64,000 nucleotides of DNA from Streptomyces sp. PCS3-D2 (GCF_000612545.2 NZ_CP097800.1:2725001-2789000); one strand, 5' to 3'; positions 34,015-40,957 are shown, numbered from the stretch's first letter. Notes: generated from the letters alone by a model not told the origin. Numbers and translations are program-made.

Positions 34015-34623
34015 CTACCTGGGCGCGGCGACCTTGCGGGTGGCGGAACGCATCACCAGGGCCATCACCACTTCGAACACGCCGAGCAGGACGAGCCACA
34101 ACCCCAGCAGGCGCGTCAGGGCGACCGCGGAGTCCACCGGGAAGCAGAGCACGACGATTCCGGCCACGGTGCCGAGGGCACCCAGACCGAAGAGCAGGCC
34201 CCGGTGGACGAGGAGGCGGTCGGCGATCGAGACGTAGGCCGTGAGCAGCCCGGTGATCAGCCAGAACACTCCGACGATCAGGGAGAGCGCGCCGATCGTC
34301 TGCATCGGATGGCGCAGGACGAGGACGCCGGCGAGGAAGGCCAGGACCGCGATCAGCACGCTCGCCAGCCTGCTGCCTCCGGCGTCGTTGCTGTGCGAGA
34401 AGGCTCCGACGAAGCGGAACCCGCCCGCCACCAGGAGCTGCAATCCGATGATCACGGCCAGGATGTGCAGCGTCTCGTCCGGCCAGACGAGCACGAGGAT
34501 GCCCGGGATCAGGGTGGCGAGGGCGACACCGAGCGCCCAGTGCCAGGAGCTCCCGAGTTGGTTGAGCGTGTCCTCGGGATCGTGCTGCGCGCGCTGCGGT
34601 GCCGCGTCGGGATGTACGGACAT
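34015..34623 (-). CDS. HdeD/DUF308-family membrane protein
   Basis: A 202-residue membrane protein with six hydrophobic segments arranged as three repeated pairs, typical of DUF308/HdeD (WALGVALATLIPGILVLVWPDETLHILAVIIGLQLLVAGGFR is the hallmark unit). The N-terminal 25 residues are soluble. The family is linked to acid resistance in enteric bacteria; the role in Streptomyces is unknown. ATG 34623 has GGGAGG about 5 nt upstream and is preferred to upstream in-frame starts. It stands alone beside the accessory island. Confidence 0.87.
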   Translation of the reverse strand: MSVHPDAAPQRAQHDPEDTLNQLGSSWHWALGVALATLIPGILVLVWPDETLHILAVIIGLQLLVAGGFRFVGAFSHSNDAGGSRLASVLIAVLAFLAGVLVLRHPMQTIGALSLIVGVFWLITGLLTAYVSIADRLLVHRGLLFGLGALGTVAGIVVLCFPVDSAVALTRLLGLWLVLLGVFEVVMALVMRSATRKVAAPR

Positions 34624-34745
34624 CACGCCTCCCGGACCCACCTGGAGTATCTTTACGCCCATTTTATTCCGGAACTTCCCATCCCGCGGCTGCACCGTCG
34701 GCGCACCAGCCTGCCGGGACACACGCAGGTGGCTAGGGTGACGGC

Positions 34746-35027
34746 GTGAGCGGACCGGACAGCATGTGGTTCGACGCCTCGGCCGCGCACGCCTTCCGGC
34801 GCCTGGTCACCACGGCCGTCGAGTACGCGCGCCGCGACCCGGGGACCCGGGCGGAAGTCCAACGCGTCGAGACACCCGGCCGGTCCCCGCGAAAGCGCCG
34901 GTGGCCTCGGCCTGACGTTCCTGGGACTTGCCGGCTTCCTCCTTCGGCCGCTCGGCCGTCCCAGCGCCCCGAGGAGATCGGCTACGGCCATGTGGTCGAG
35001 CGCTACACGCGCACCGGCCTGACCTGA
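34746..35027 (+). pseudogene. Truncated ORF at the left edge of the accessory island
   Basis: GTG 34746 is preceded by TAGGGT 7 nt upstream (possible -10 of a leaderless transcript, or a ribosome site). The first about 40 codons (SMWFDASAAHAFRRLVTTAVEYARRDPGTRAEV) use G/C at nearly every third position, as real Streptomyces genes do. After about 34870 the pattern is lost, and the frame runs through Pro/Arg-rich sequence to a stop at 35027. I read it as the 5' end of a resident gene cut off by the island. No family is recognised. Confidence 0.4.
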
Positions 35028-35760
35028 CCCATGCGGTGGGCCGTGCCACCGCCTGATGTTCGATGGTCGGCTTGATCTGGGGTTCGCGGATGACGACGAC
35101 GGAGGCGGCCTGCATGTTGAGGCCGACGCCCGCTGCCTGGATCTGCCCCCGGGAGCACCGCCGGGCCCTGGACACCGGCGAAGTCGTCGACGATCTCTTG
35201 GCGACGCTGGGCCGGGACGCCGCCGGTCAGCGGACCGAACACCGGAGTGGTCCTGGAGGGTCCGGCCGCGAGGGCCTTCTTCACCACGCCCAGTACGTCC
35301 TTGAAGTTGGAGAAGACCACCGTCTTCTGCCCGTTCTCGCCGGCCTCCTGAACGATCTCCCGGAGCCGGTCCAGCTTGGCCGACTTTTCAGGGCGCATGT
35401 AGGCGGCCCTGCGCATGGCCATGACGTTGCCCGCGCGTACGGCTTCGCGGTACGCCTCCTCGTCCGAAGCGCTCAGCTCCTCCCACTCGTCGGCCTGCTG
35501 AAGGCTCGGGAGTTCCGTCAGCACGTCCTCCTGGTTGCGCCGCAGATAGACCGGGGCCACTGCCTTGCGGAAGGCGACCGATCCGGCCAGCGCGTCCCGT
35601 TCGCCGAGGGCGTCCGCGACGTCGCCGTCGAGCCCCCGTCGGTGACGTCCTGCAGCCGGGCGACGGGAATGGCGTCGAGCTCCCGCTTCACCGCCGCATC
35701 GTGGATCGGCTTCAGTGCCGCCCGTACCGCCTCCGCCGCCCTGGCGTGGTCACCGACCAC
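35008..35760 (-). pseudogene. SNF2-family helicase remnant with three frameshifts
   Basis: Read leftward, the remnant starts with GDHARAAEAVRAALKPIHDAAVKRELDAIPVARLQDV. It shifts frame near 35630 to AFRKAVAPVYLRRNQEDVLTELPSLQQADEWEEL and EKSAKLDRLREIV..GENGQKTVVFSNFKDVLGVV. It shifts again near 35160 to QIQAAGVGLNMQAASVVVIREPQIKPTIEHQAVAR, and once more near 35045 to AHRMGQVRPVRV. These are motifs IV-VI of SNF2 helicases in the right order. The N-terminal ATPase lobe is absent and all C-terminal sequence after motif VI is lost. It cannot make an active enzyme. Confidence 0.85.
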
Positions 35761-36019
35761 TGCCTGCGCCGCCTCGTGGAGTCACGCTCCCCTCGCGACG
35801 GTGTCCCGTTCGCCACGCCCCACGCTTCCCGCCCCTCTCTCGCAGTCCCCGCATCCTCCCACCACCCCCGCCGGCAGTGGTGCGTTGACCCGTACGGCCT
35901 TGGAGCGCTGAAACAAGGGCGAGCTCCACGACGCGGCAGTTCCTCGGCCGGACCCACGAGGGCAACCCCACCGCCCGAAACCCGCCCCGACCTCCGCCAT
36001 ACCGCGCTATGGTGTCAGT

Positions 36020-36286
36020 ATGGCTACCAAGAAGGTGACGATCACTCTCGACGAATCCCTGGTGGACGCCCTGGCCGGCGCAGCCGAGGAGGAGGGCATC
36101 CCGCTCTCCCGGCTCGTCGCCGGAGCAGCCGAACGAGAGTTGCGACTGCGGGCCGGGCGGGCGGTGATCCAGCAGTGGCAGGCGGAGCACGGCGCCTTCA
36201 CCCCGGAGGAGCTCGCCAACGCGCGCGCCGAGATGGCCGACGCCGATGCCGAGTACCTCAGCGGCACGCGGGCATCGTCCGCGTGA
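36020..36286 (+). CDS. vapB: VapB-like ribbon-helix-helix antitoxin
   Basis: An 88-residue antitoxin. Residues 1-35 (KKVTITLDESLVDALAGAAEEEGIPLSRLVAGAAE) match a ribbon-helix-helix DNA-binding domain. The rest is an acidic, helical toxin-binding tail. ATG 36020 has no good Shine-Dalgarno, but TATGGT lies 7-12 nt upstream, which would give a leaderless message. Its stop overlaps the toxin start (GTGA). It should neutralise the PIN toxin and repress the pair. The 35.76-36.02 kb stretch before it holds no gene that I recognise. Confidence 0.88.
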   Translation: MATKKVTITLDESLVDALAGAAEEEGIPLSRLVAGAAERELRLRAGRAVIQQWQAEHGAFTPEELANARAEMADADAEYLSGTRASSA

Positions 36287-36675
36287 ACATCCCCTACCTG
36301 TACGACGCCGGTGCGCTGATCGCCATCGACAACGACGACCGGCGCATGTGGGCTCGCCACAGCCTGGCTCTCGAAGACGGCAGGGACATCCACGTGCCTT
36401 CCGTGGTCGTCAGCCAGGCATGGCGGGACTCCCGGCGGCAGGTCAGGCTCGGCAAGTTCCTCGCGGGGTGCCATGTCGCACCCGTGGGCTTCGAAACCGC
36501 CAAGGCCGCGGGCATCCTCTGCGGCAAGGCCGGCACCGCAGACATCGTCGACGCCACCGTCGTCGTCATGGCTGCCAGTCTCGGGGCGATCATCTGGACC
36601 TCCGACCCGTACGACATCCGCGCCCTCATCGACGCCCAGGACGTCAAGCCCGCTCCCGTCATCCGCGCTGTCTGA
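36283..36675 (+). CDS. vapC: VapC-like PIN-domain ribonuclease toxin
   Basis: A 130-residue PIN-domain toxin, a Mg-dependent RNase that typically cuts tRNA or rRNA. Candidate acidic active-site residues are D8 (YLYDAGALIAID), D87 and D90 (TADIVDATVVV) and D108 (WTSDPYDIRAL), in the usual order. GTG 36283 overlaps the antitoxin stop by 4 nt. The gene ends 11 nt before the first copy of the 57-bp repeat. The pair is complete, so the module may be functional. Confidence 0.9.
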   Translation: MNIPYLYDAGALIAIDNDDRRMWARHSLALEDGRDIHVPSVVVSQAWRDSRRQVRLGKFLAGCHVAPVGFETAKAAGILCGKAGTADIVDATVVVMAASLGAIIWTSDPYDIRALIDAQDVKPAPVIRAV

Positions 36676-36686
36676 CCTCCGAAGGT

Positions 36687-36743
36687 CTGCGGACTCCTGC
36701 GGACAGCAGGGCGGCCTGACCGGCGTTCTCGCAGGTCAGGCCG
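36687..36743 (+). repeat. 57-bp repeat, copy 1 (type a)
   Basis: Begins CTGCGGACTCCTGCGGACAG and ends CTCGCAGGTCAGGCCG; about 82% identical to copies at 38003-38059 and 39951-40007, all exactly 57 bp and in the same orientation. It contains a doubled TGCGGAC and an inverted repeat CTGACC..GGTCAG. Unlike the other copies it is not followed by the ychF-like 15-bp core. Confidence 0.85.
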
Positions 36744-36745
36744 AC

Positions 36746-36853
36746 CCTGACCTGCGGCGGAGCCCCGCGCAGGGCCCTGACCAGGCATTTCTCCGTTGGC
36801 GTGTGTTGGGTCCCGACGGTGCCTTACGGGTGTCCTGCGGACTGTCTGCGGAC
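36746..36853 (+). repeat. 108-bp repeat, copy 1 (type b)
   Basis: Begins CCTGACCTGCGGCGGAGC and ends CTGCGGAC; the copy at 38108-38215 is the same length and closely similar. Here it directly follows the type a repeat with a 2-nt gap, whereas at 38.0 kb the two are separated by 48 nt that contain the 15-bp core. Confidence 0.85.
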
Positions 36854-36857
36854 GGGC

Positions 36858-37420
36858 CTACGGGGTCTCGACGGAGTCGAGGTGCCCGCACAGCTCCGCG
36901 GCGATGCCTTCGTCGCGCCCCCTCGGCAGGCAGCGGCCACCAGTGCTGCTCGCCGTTCGCCACAGCGAGGCTGCTCGCGAACCAGACGAGGTGGGGTGCA
37001 GGCACGAAGGAGCCCCGGAGCCACCGCGTGAAAACAGCGGCTCCGCCAGCCTTCACATCGGTCAGGGTGATATAGGCATAGTCGGGCTGAGGCATCGACG
37101 CCATCCCGTCGATCCATACGCCGGGTGCCGGCTCGATCTCAAAATCGAGGACGGGAACGCTGTGGATGGCCGAGATCCGGTACTCCACGATGGGCTCAGG
37201 GAATGCCTCCCGCAGAGCCCTCTCCGGGGGACTCGGCAGTGGCACGCCATGCTCCGCCGTCGCCCTGAGGCGGGTAGAAGGCGAAACTGGTGCGGATGTT
37301 CCGTTCAGTGGGCACGGTCTCCCTCTGCCCCACGACACGTATCGCATCGAGCCGCGCGTACCCGACATCACCCAGCCCGCCGTCGTAGCCGTTGGCTCCG
37401 TACATAGGCGACGAGTGCAT
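36858..37420 (-). pseudogene. Frameshifted remnant(s) of one or two unknown genes
   Basis: Leftward frames look natural in sections. An upstream section (about 37420-37200) reads MYGANGYDGGLGDVGYARLDAIR and NIRTSFAFYPPQGDGGAWRA. A second (GTG 37245 with GGAG upstream) reads PPERALREAFPEPIVEYRISA, VLDFEIEPAPGVWIDGM, YAYITLTDVKAGGAAVFTRW and NGEQHWWPLPAEG. Near 36920, at a run of G in GAGGGGGCG, the sense continues in another frame as EGIAAELCGHLDSVETP and stops with TAG at 36858. So at least one frameshift breaks the gene. No family is recognised. Confidence 0.55.
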
Positions 37421-37430
37421 GCGATCGCGT

Positions 37431-37440
37431 TGTGTACACA
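37431..37440. promoter_or_regulatory. Palindrome TGTGTACACA upstream of the Phd/RelE-type module
   Basis: Perfect 10-bp palindrome 24 nt upstream of the antitoxin start. Phd/YefM antitoxins bind sites with a TGTACA-type core, so this is a likely autoregulatory operator. Confidence 0.6.
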
Positions 37441-37464
37441 TGGCACACTCGGTACCCTTGAGGC

Positions 37465-37734
37465 ATGACTCAGCCGCTGCCCATAGAGTCCATCCGCGAC
37501 GTACGCGCCCACTTGGCCGAAGTCGTCGAACGGGCCGACCGCGACGACGTGCCCACTGTCATCACCCGTCGCGGAAAGCAGGTCGCCGCCGTGGTCTCGA
37601 TCGAGGTGCTGCGCAAGTACCAGGAGTGGGAAGAGCGTGAGATCAACCGCATCATCGACGAGCGCATGGCGAGCCCGGCCGTCGGCGTCCCGATCGAGGA
37701 CGTGATGAGGGAGACGCTGGCACGCAGTGAGTGA
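37465..37734 (+). CDS. Phd/YefM-family antitoxin
   Basis: An 89-residue antitoxin. The N-terminal DNA-binding part IESIRDVRAHLAEVVERADRDDVPTVITRRGKQVAAVVS is typical of Phd/YefM. The C-terminal part is acidic and helical and should wrap the toxin. ATG 37465 has GAGG about 4 nt upstream. It overlaps the RelE-type toxin gene by 8 nt. A palindromic operator lies upstream. Confidence 0.92.
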   Translation: MTQPLPIESIRDVRAHLAEVVERADRDDVPTVITRRGKQVAAVVSIEVLRKYQEWEEREINRIIDERMASPAVGVPIEDVMRETLARSE

Positions 37735-37990
37735 CTATCGCACGGTGTTCCGGCCCGAGGCCCAGGCCGAACTGCGCAAGATCCCGCGTGACATGGCGCT
37801 TCGCATCCTGGCCAAACTGACAGAGCTGGAGAGCGACCCCTTCGGCTTCAACACCACGGCACTCGTATCCCAGCCCGAGCGCCGCCGCCTACGGGTCGGC
37901 GACTACCGCGTCGTCTACACGATCGACAACGGGGAGCTGGTGGTGTGGGTCGTACACGTCGGACACCGCTCCACGGTCTACGACACGTAG
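37727..37990 (+). CDS. relE: RelE/ParE-superfamily toxin
   Basis: An 87-residue toxin of the RelE fold (YRTVFRPEAQAELRKIPRDMALRILAKLTELESDPFG, then RRRLRVGDYRVVYTID and VVWVVHVGHRSTVYDT). The basic residues of the C-terminal sheet, including the RVGDYRVVY arginines expected in ribosome-dependent mRNases, are present. GTG 37727 lies inside the antitoxin gene end. It is followed 13 nt later by the second copy of the 57-bp repeat. The module appears intact. Confidence 0.92.
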   Translation: MSDYRTVFRPEAQAELRKIPRDMALRILAKLTELESDPFGFNTTALVSQPERRRLRVGDYRVVYTIDNGELVVWVVHVGHRSTVYDT

Positions 37991-38002
37991 CCGCTCCCAG
38001 CT

Positions 38003-38059
38003 CTGCGGACTGTCGCGGACAGCAGAAGGGCCTGACTTGCATCCTCGCAGGTCAGGCCG
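38003..38059 (+). repeat. 57-bp repeat, copy 2 (type a)
   Basis: Same length and orientation as copies 1 and 3, about 82% identical to each. It contains the doubled CGGAC motif and the inverted repeat CTGACTTGC..GCAGGTCAG. The ychF-like 15-bp core follows 20 nt later. Confidence 0.85.
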
Positions 38060-38078
38060 CGTCTGGATACGCGATGAG

Positions 38079-38093
38079 ACGTTGAAGCGGAAT
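38079..38093. repeat. att-like core, distal copy
   Basis: ACGTTGAAGCGGAAT, identical to the last codons of ychF at 41117-41131 and in the same orientation. Read leftward it gives F-R-F-N-V, but the stop codon of ychF is replaced by TCA. It lies within the 48-nt stretch between type a and type b repeats. Confidence 0.7.
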
Positions 38094-38107
38094 GCCTAAA
38101 GCCCGAT

Positions 38108-38215
38108 CCTGACCTGCGGCGGAGCCCCGCGCAGGGACCTGACCTGGGATTTCGTGGTTTGCGTGCGTTGGCTCCCGACGGCCGTTGGCGGGTGTCCTGC
38201 GGACTGGCTGCGGAC
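38108..38215 (+). repeat. 108-bp repeat, copy 2 (type b)
   Basis: Same length as the copy at 36746-36853, with the same ends (CCTGACCTGCGGCGGAGC ... CTGCGGAC). It lies between the att-like core and the CPCC-type fragment. Confidence 0.85.
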
Positions 38216-38244
38216 TGGCCGGGCGGGCGGAGGCCGAGAAATCC

Positions 38245-38436
38245 ATGACGCACCGGCGGGACGACAAGGAGACTGCCCAGGTGGGCGACCGCTACCCCTG
38301 CCCATGCTGCGGACACCCCGCGCTGAGCACGATGCCCGGCTCGTACGAGATCTGCCCCATCTGCTCCTGGGACGGGGTCCAGCTCCGCCGGCCATGGGTA
38401 GCGGAGCGAGCAACAAGTTGCGCGTGCCCTGAGTGC
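38245..38436 (+). pseudogene. CPCC-family cysteine-rich protein, degenerate 3' end
   Basis: ATG 38245 (GAGAAATCC and GGAGG upstream) starts a frame with GDRYPCPCCGHPALSTMPGSYEICPICSWDGVQL, the hallmark of CPCC-type small Cys-rich proteins, probably metal-binding. After GVQLRRP the expected family sequence (a segment with GGANK) is found only in another frame as MGSGASNK, and the original frame drifts into unrelated sequence. It is therefore a broken or truncated gene. The function of the family is unknown; it often occurs near toxin-antitoxin or phage-like regions. Confidence 0.5.
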
Positions 38437-38488
38437 GCCTGTTCCGCACCGCCCATCGTGACTGATTCGGCAGTTTCGCGAGTTGCTC

Positions 38489-39625
38489 TCAGTGCGTGTA
38501 CGGATCAGCCAGCGCCAACGGCGTCCGGGCCGCTTCCAGAGCCGACCCCGGAAAGGCGGGGCCGACGGTGTAGAAGCGGGCACGGGTGCGGCCGACCGGT
38601 GTCAGGACCTCGCCCGCGACCAGGTCCCGCAGGTCGCGTTGGGCCCGCTGCAGGCTCAGGTCCTCCGTTCGTTCGTAGCGTGTACGACGCACCCGTCCGG
38701 ACATCGCCACATCATGCAAGGCGGAAACCACCCTCTCGTCCAGCCCCCGGCCCTCCGCGAACTCACCCAGCAGGAGCCACACCCGACTCGAACGATCCAG
38801 GCGATTGCGTACGGCCTGCGCTTGCTGGTGGTAAGCGGTGAGGTTGAAACGGATCCAATCGGAGACGTCCTGGTCGGGGCGGTAGGTGGCCCCCCGACGC
38901 TGCAACTCGCGGTAGTACTCCCAGGTATTGCCGGGGCGCCCCAGCCAAGCCTCGATCGAGGAGAACTCGGGAGCCAGTTCTCCCTGTCTCGCGATCATGA
39001 GCGTTTGGAGAGATCGGGACATGCGGCCGTTGCCATCCGCCCATGGATGGATGGCAACAAGGTGGAGATGCGCCATGGCGGCCCGCACCAGCGGGTGCGG
39101 GCCGTCGTCCGTGTTCAGCCATTCGACCAGTTCACCCGTCAACGCAGGCACCTCGGCTGCGTCCGGTGCCGCATATGCCGCGATGCTGGGGTCGCGGGCG
39201 TCTGTCACGTACACCGCTCCACGGCGCCACTGACCGGCCGGCTTCCGCGGGGTGTGGCGGTGTCCCTGCAGCATCCAGTGGAGCGCATTGAGCAGCTCCT
39301 TGCTGTACCGGAAGTCCGCGACGTCATGCAACGTCTGGATATAGGTCATCATCCGCTGATAGGCCAGCGTCTCCTCGCGATCCTCCTCGGAGACGTCGAC
39401 ATCCCGCTCGCCCTCCAGCAGGTCCTCGACGTCGACCGTGGACACTCTGAAGCCCTCGATCGAGTTGGAGGCCGCCACCGCATCGGCGGTCAAGAACTTG
39501 CGCAGCCCTTCGGTCCACTTCACCGGAGCGGACCGGACCTGGAGGCGCAACGAGCGACGAAGATCTTCGATCTCGCCGAGAACGCGCTGATCCTCGGCGG
39601 TGAGAGCGGGTGTGGGGAAGAGCAT
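38489..39625 (-). CDS. Fic-domain protein (putative AMP-transferase)
   Basis: A 378-residue Fic protein. The catalytic motif is HPWADGNGR (about 193-201), with Trp instead of the usual Phe. The N-terminal inhibitory helix motif SNSIEG (about 53-58, S-x3-E-G) is present, so it is a self-inhibited class II Fic. The Fic_N region is followed by the Fic core and a C-terminal winged-helix-like part (RTEDLSLQRAQRDLRDLVAGEVLTPVGRTRARFY). It probably transfers AMP from ATP to a protein; the target is unknown. ATG 39625 is chosen because a good -35/-10 promoter would start transcription at or next to it (leaderless); an in-frame ATG at 39652 lies inside the promoter. It is flanked by att-like cores at 38.08 and 40.03 kb. 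Confidence 0.93.
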   Translation of the reverse strand: MLFPTPALTAEDQRVLGEIEDLRRSLRLQVRSAPVKWTEGLRKFLTADAVAASNSIEGFRVSTVDVEDLLEGERDVDVSEEDREETLAYQRMMTYIQTLHDVADFRYSKELLNALHWMLQGHRHTPRKPAGQWRRGAVYVTDARDPSIAAYAAPDAAEVPALTGELVEWLNTDDGPHPLVRAAMAHLHLVAIHPWADGNGRMSRSLQTLMIARQGELAPEFSSIEAWLGRPGNTWEYYRELQRRGATYRPDQDVSDWIRFNLTAYHQQAQAVRNRLDRSSRVWLLLGEFAEGRGLDERVVSALHDVAMSGRVRRTRYERTEDLSLQRAQRDLRDLVAGEVLTPVGRTRARFYTVGPAFPGSALEAARTPLALADPYTH

Positions 39626-39631
39626 GCCCTC

Positions 39632-39667
39632 ACCATAGATTGACGCAAACATTACGTCAATGCGTCA
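39632..39667 (-). promoter_or_regulatory. Promoter and operator of the fic gene
   Basis: On the minus strand, TTGACG (39660-39655), a 17-bp spacer and TATGGT (39637-39632) form a near-consensus promoter 7 nt from the ATG at 39625. The half-site TGACG occurs at 39641-39645 on the plus strand and its complement CGTCA at 39655-39659 and 39663-39667, so an operator with three half-sites overlaps the -35 and spacer. Confidence 0.7.
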
Positions 39668-39950
39668 GTATGCATCGACACCTCTTTGTCGATCCCTCAC
39701 CGGAACGACAAAGAGGTCGAGCTCGCAAGAAGGGCAGGGGCGGCAGCCTGCTCCTCGATGGCGGCACGGCTGGTGAGAGACGGGGCCAGACCACGGTCAT
39801 GGCGCCCATGAGCGCCACTCGCCATGCGAACGCCGAGGCGACCGAACGAGCATCTACCATCAACCAGGACCCGGTGTTGCGACGGCCGGTTGAGTCCGGG
39901 CCGCTGCCGCGGTCCGAATGCACAATGCAGCCAGGCCAGGTCGAACCGCT

Positions 39951-40007
39951 CTGCGGACTGTTGCGGACAGCGCGACGGTCTGACTCGCGTTCCCGCAGGT
40001 CAGGCCG
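39951..40007 (+). repeat. 57-bp repeat, copy 3 (type a)
   Basis: Same length and orientation as the copies at 36687 and 38003. The att-like core follows 19 nt later, as in copy 2. No type b repeat follows. Confidence 0.85.
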
Positions 40008-40026
40008 CCTCCATACATGCGATCAG

Positions 40027-40041
40027 ACGTTGAAGCGGAAT
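40027..40041. repeat. att-like core with displaced ychF 3' end
   Basis: ACGTTGAAGCGGAAT, identical to 41117-41131 in ychF. Read leftward, the codons are TTC CGC TTC AAC GTC TGA, that is F-R-F-N-V-stop, as at the natural end of ychF. This is what a displaced gene end looks like after integration of an element at the 3' end of a gene. Confidence 0.75.
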
Positions 40042-40088
40042 CTCCAACGCGGAGCTTCCACCTGTGGAAACACGGTTCCCGCAGGCGC

Positions 40089-40117
40089 ATCCAGCACCGA
40101 TCCAGCACGGTGCAAGG
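40089..40117 (+). repeat. Double ATCCAGCAC repeat, left copy
   Basis: 29 bp with two direct ATCCAGCAC units 11 bp apart. It matches 41003-41031 with three differences. It is 47 nt inside the left att-like core, the sort of place where integrase arm-type sites lie. Assignment as arm sites is inference. Confidence 0.6.
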
Positions 40118-40381
40118 TCACCCAGCACCCGCGACCGCGACACGGAATCCACCCACCGCCACCGGTCGAGGGCACCCTGAGGGAGGCGCTGGTCGGCGGT
40201 GGATGAGTACCGGACCGCCAGCCATTCAGCGACTCTCCATTTCGCCACACGAATGGTTGAACCGGAACTCGGCTACAGCGGAACTGAACGTCGAACGCAG
40301 GGATCCCCCCTGCGAAAACCGAGGCTAAAGTAGGCCATCCCCGCATGGGAGAGACGCCCCAGCACACCGGACACTCACCGA

Positions 40382-40636
40382 TCAGTAGTGATACCGGGCA
40401 GCGAGAATGACGATCTCCTTTTCCGTCACCAGATAGACGAGGCGGTGCTCTTCGTCGATCCGTCGTGACCAGGCCCCAGGCAGGTGATACTTCAGCGGCT
40501 CCGGCTTGCCGATGCCAGTGAACGGATCACGCCTGAGATCTTCGATGAGCTTGTTGATCCGGGCGAGCATCTTGCGGTCGCTCTTGAGCCAGGACGTGTA
40601 GTCCTCCCAGCCCTGATCCTCGAAGACGAGCCTCAC
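40382..40636 (-). CDS. yoeB: Txe/YoeB-family mRNA interferase toxin
   Basis: An 84-residue RelE-fold toxin. The family pattern is complete: RLVFEDQGWEDYTSWLKSDRKMLARINKLIEDLRRDPFTGIGKPEPLKY, then GAWSRRIDEEHRLVYLV and the C-terminal ILAARYHY with the catalytic His-Tyr end. YoeB toxins bind the ribosome and cut mRNA. The ATG at 40636 overlaps the antitoxin stop by 4 nt. The only genes between the att-like cores at 40027 and 41117 are this and its antitoxin. Confidence 0.96.
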   Translation of the reverse strand: MRLVFEDQGWEDYTSWLKSDRKMLARINKLIEDLRRDPFTGIGKPEPLKYHLPGAWSRRIDEEHRLVYLVTEKEIVILAARYHY

Positions 40637-40914
40637 GCGGCACCCGCACCTGCGTCCGGTGACTCGGGGTCGATCAGCTCACGCTCCGACACGTTGATGT
40701 GCGACAGGGCGTTCTCGTACGCCTTGAGTAGCCGCCGGGCGTTCGCTGGCGAGCGCAGCAGGTAGGACCCCTCGCGCAGCGCCGTGTAGTCCTCGGCCGA
40801 GACAAGCACCGCGTTGCCGTGCTTGGAGACGATCTCGATGGCCTCATGGTTCTCGTTGACCTTTTTGATCAACGGAAACAGTTCCTTGCGGGCTTCACTC
40901 GCGGTGATGGACAT
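40633..40914 (-). CDS. yefM: YefM-family antitoxin
   Basis: A 93-residue antitoxin. The N-terminal MSITASEARKELFPLIKKVN and EIVSKHGNAVLVSAEDYTALREGSYLLRSPANA are family hallmarks; the tail (ELIDPESPDAGAGAA) is short and acidic. ATG 40914 has GGGAGGG 8 nt upstream. It should bind YoeB and, together with it, repress the operon through the inverted repeat at 40934-40957. Confidence 0.96.
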   Translation of the reverse strand: MSITASEARKELFPLIKKVNENHEAIEIVSKHGNAVLVSAEDYTALREGSYLLRSPANARRLLKAYENALSHINVSERELIDPESPDAGAGAA

Positions 40915-40933
40915 GACTTCAACCCTCCCATCA

Positions 40934-40957
40934 AGTGGTACTCAATAACGTACCACT
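40934..40957 (-). promoter_or_regulatory. yefM-yoeB operator
   Basis: AGTGGTAC (40934-40941) and GTACCACT (40950-40957) are perfect 8-bp inverted arms with an 8-nt AT-rich spacer. They begin 20 nt upstream of the yefM start, where the promoter should be. The GTAC core fits the YefM class. Confidence 0.7.

Larger units (their letters stand above)
39653..40381. other. Gap between fic and yoeB
   Basis: No gene is seen in this 729-nt stretch. It holds the fic promoter (39632-39667), the third 57-bp repeat (39951-40007), an att-like core (40027-40041) and a double ATCCAGCAC repeat (40089-40117). It is visibly less GC-rich than the core genome. Short open frames present here have no natural codon pattern. 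Confidence 0.5.

Noticed and set aside
38084-38090. Reading the F-R-F-N-V match at 38.08 kb as a ychF pseudogene
   Set aside because: Only 15 bp match and no further ychF sequence lies beside it, so a short shared core explains it better than a gene remnant.
36687-40007. CRISPR array
   Set aside because: The repeats are 57 and 108 bp, spaced more than 1 kb apart with genes between, diverge by about 18%, and no cas gene is present.
39657-40248. Several short open frames around the 57-bp repeat near 40 kb
   Set aside because: They overlap the repeats and att-like core, share only repeat-derived residues, and lack ribosome sites and normal codon pattern.
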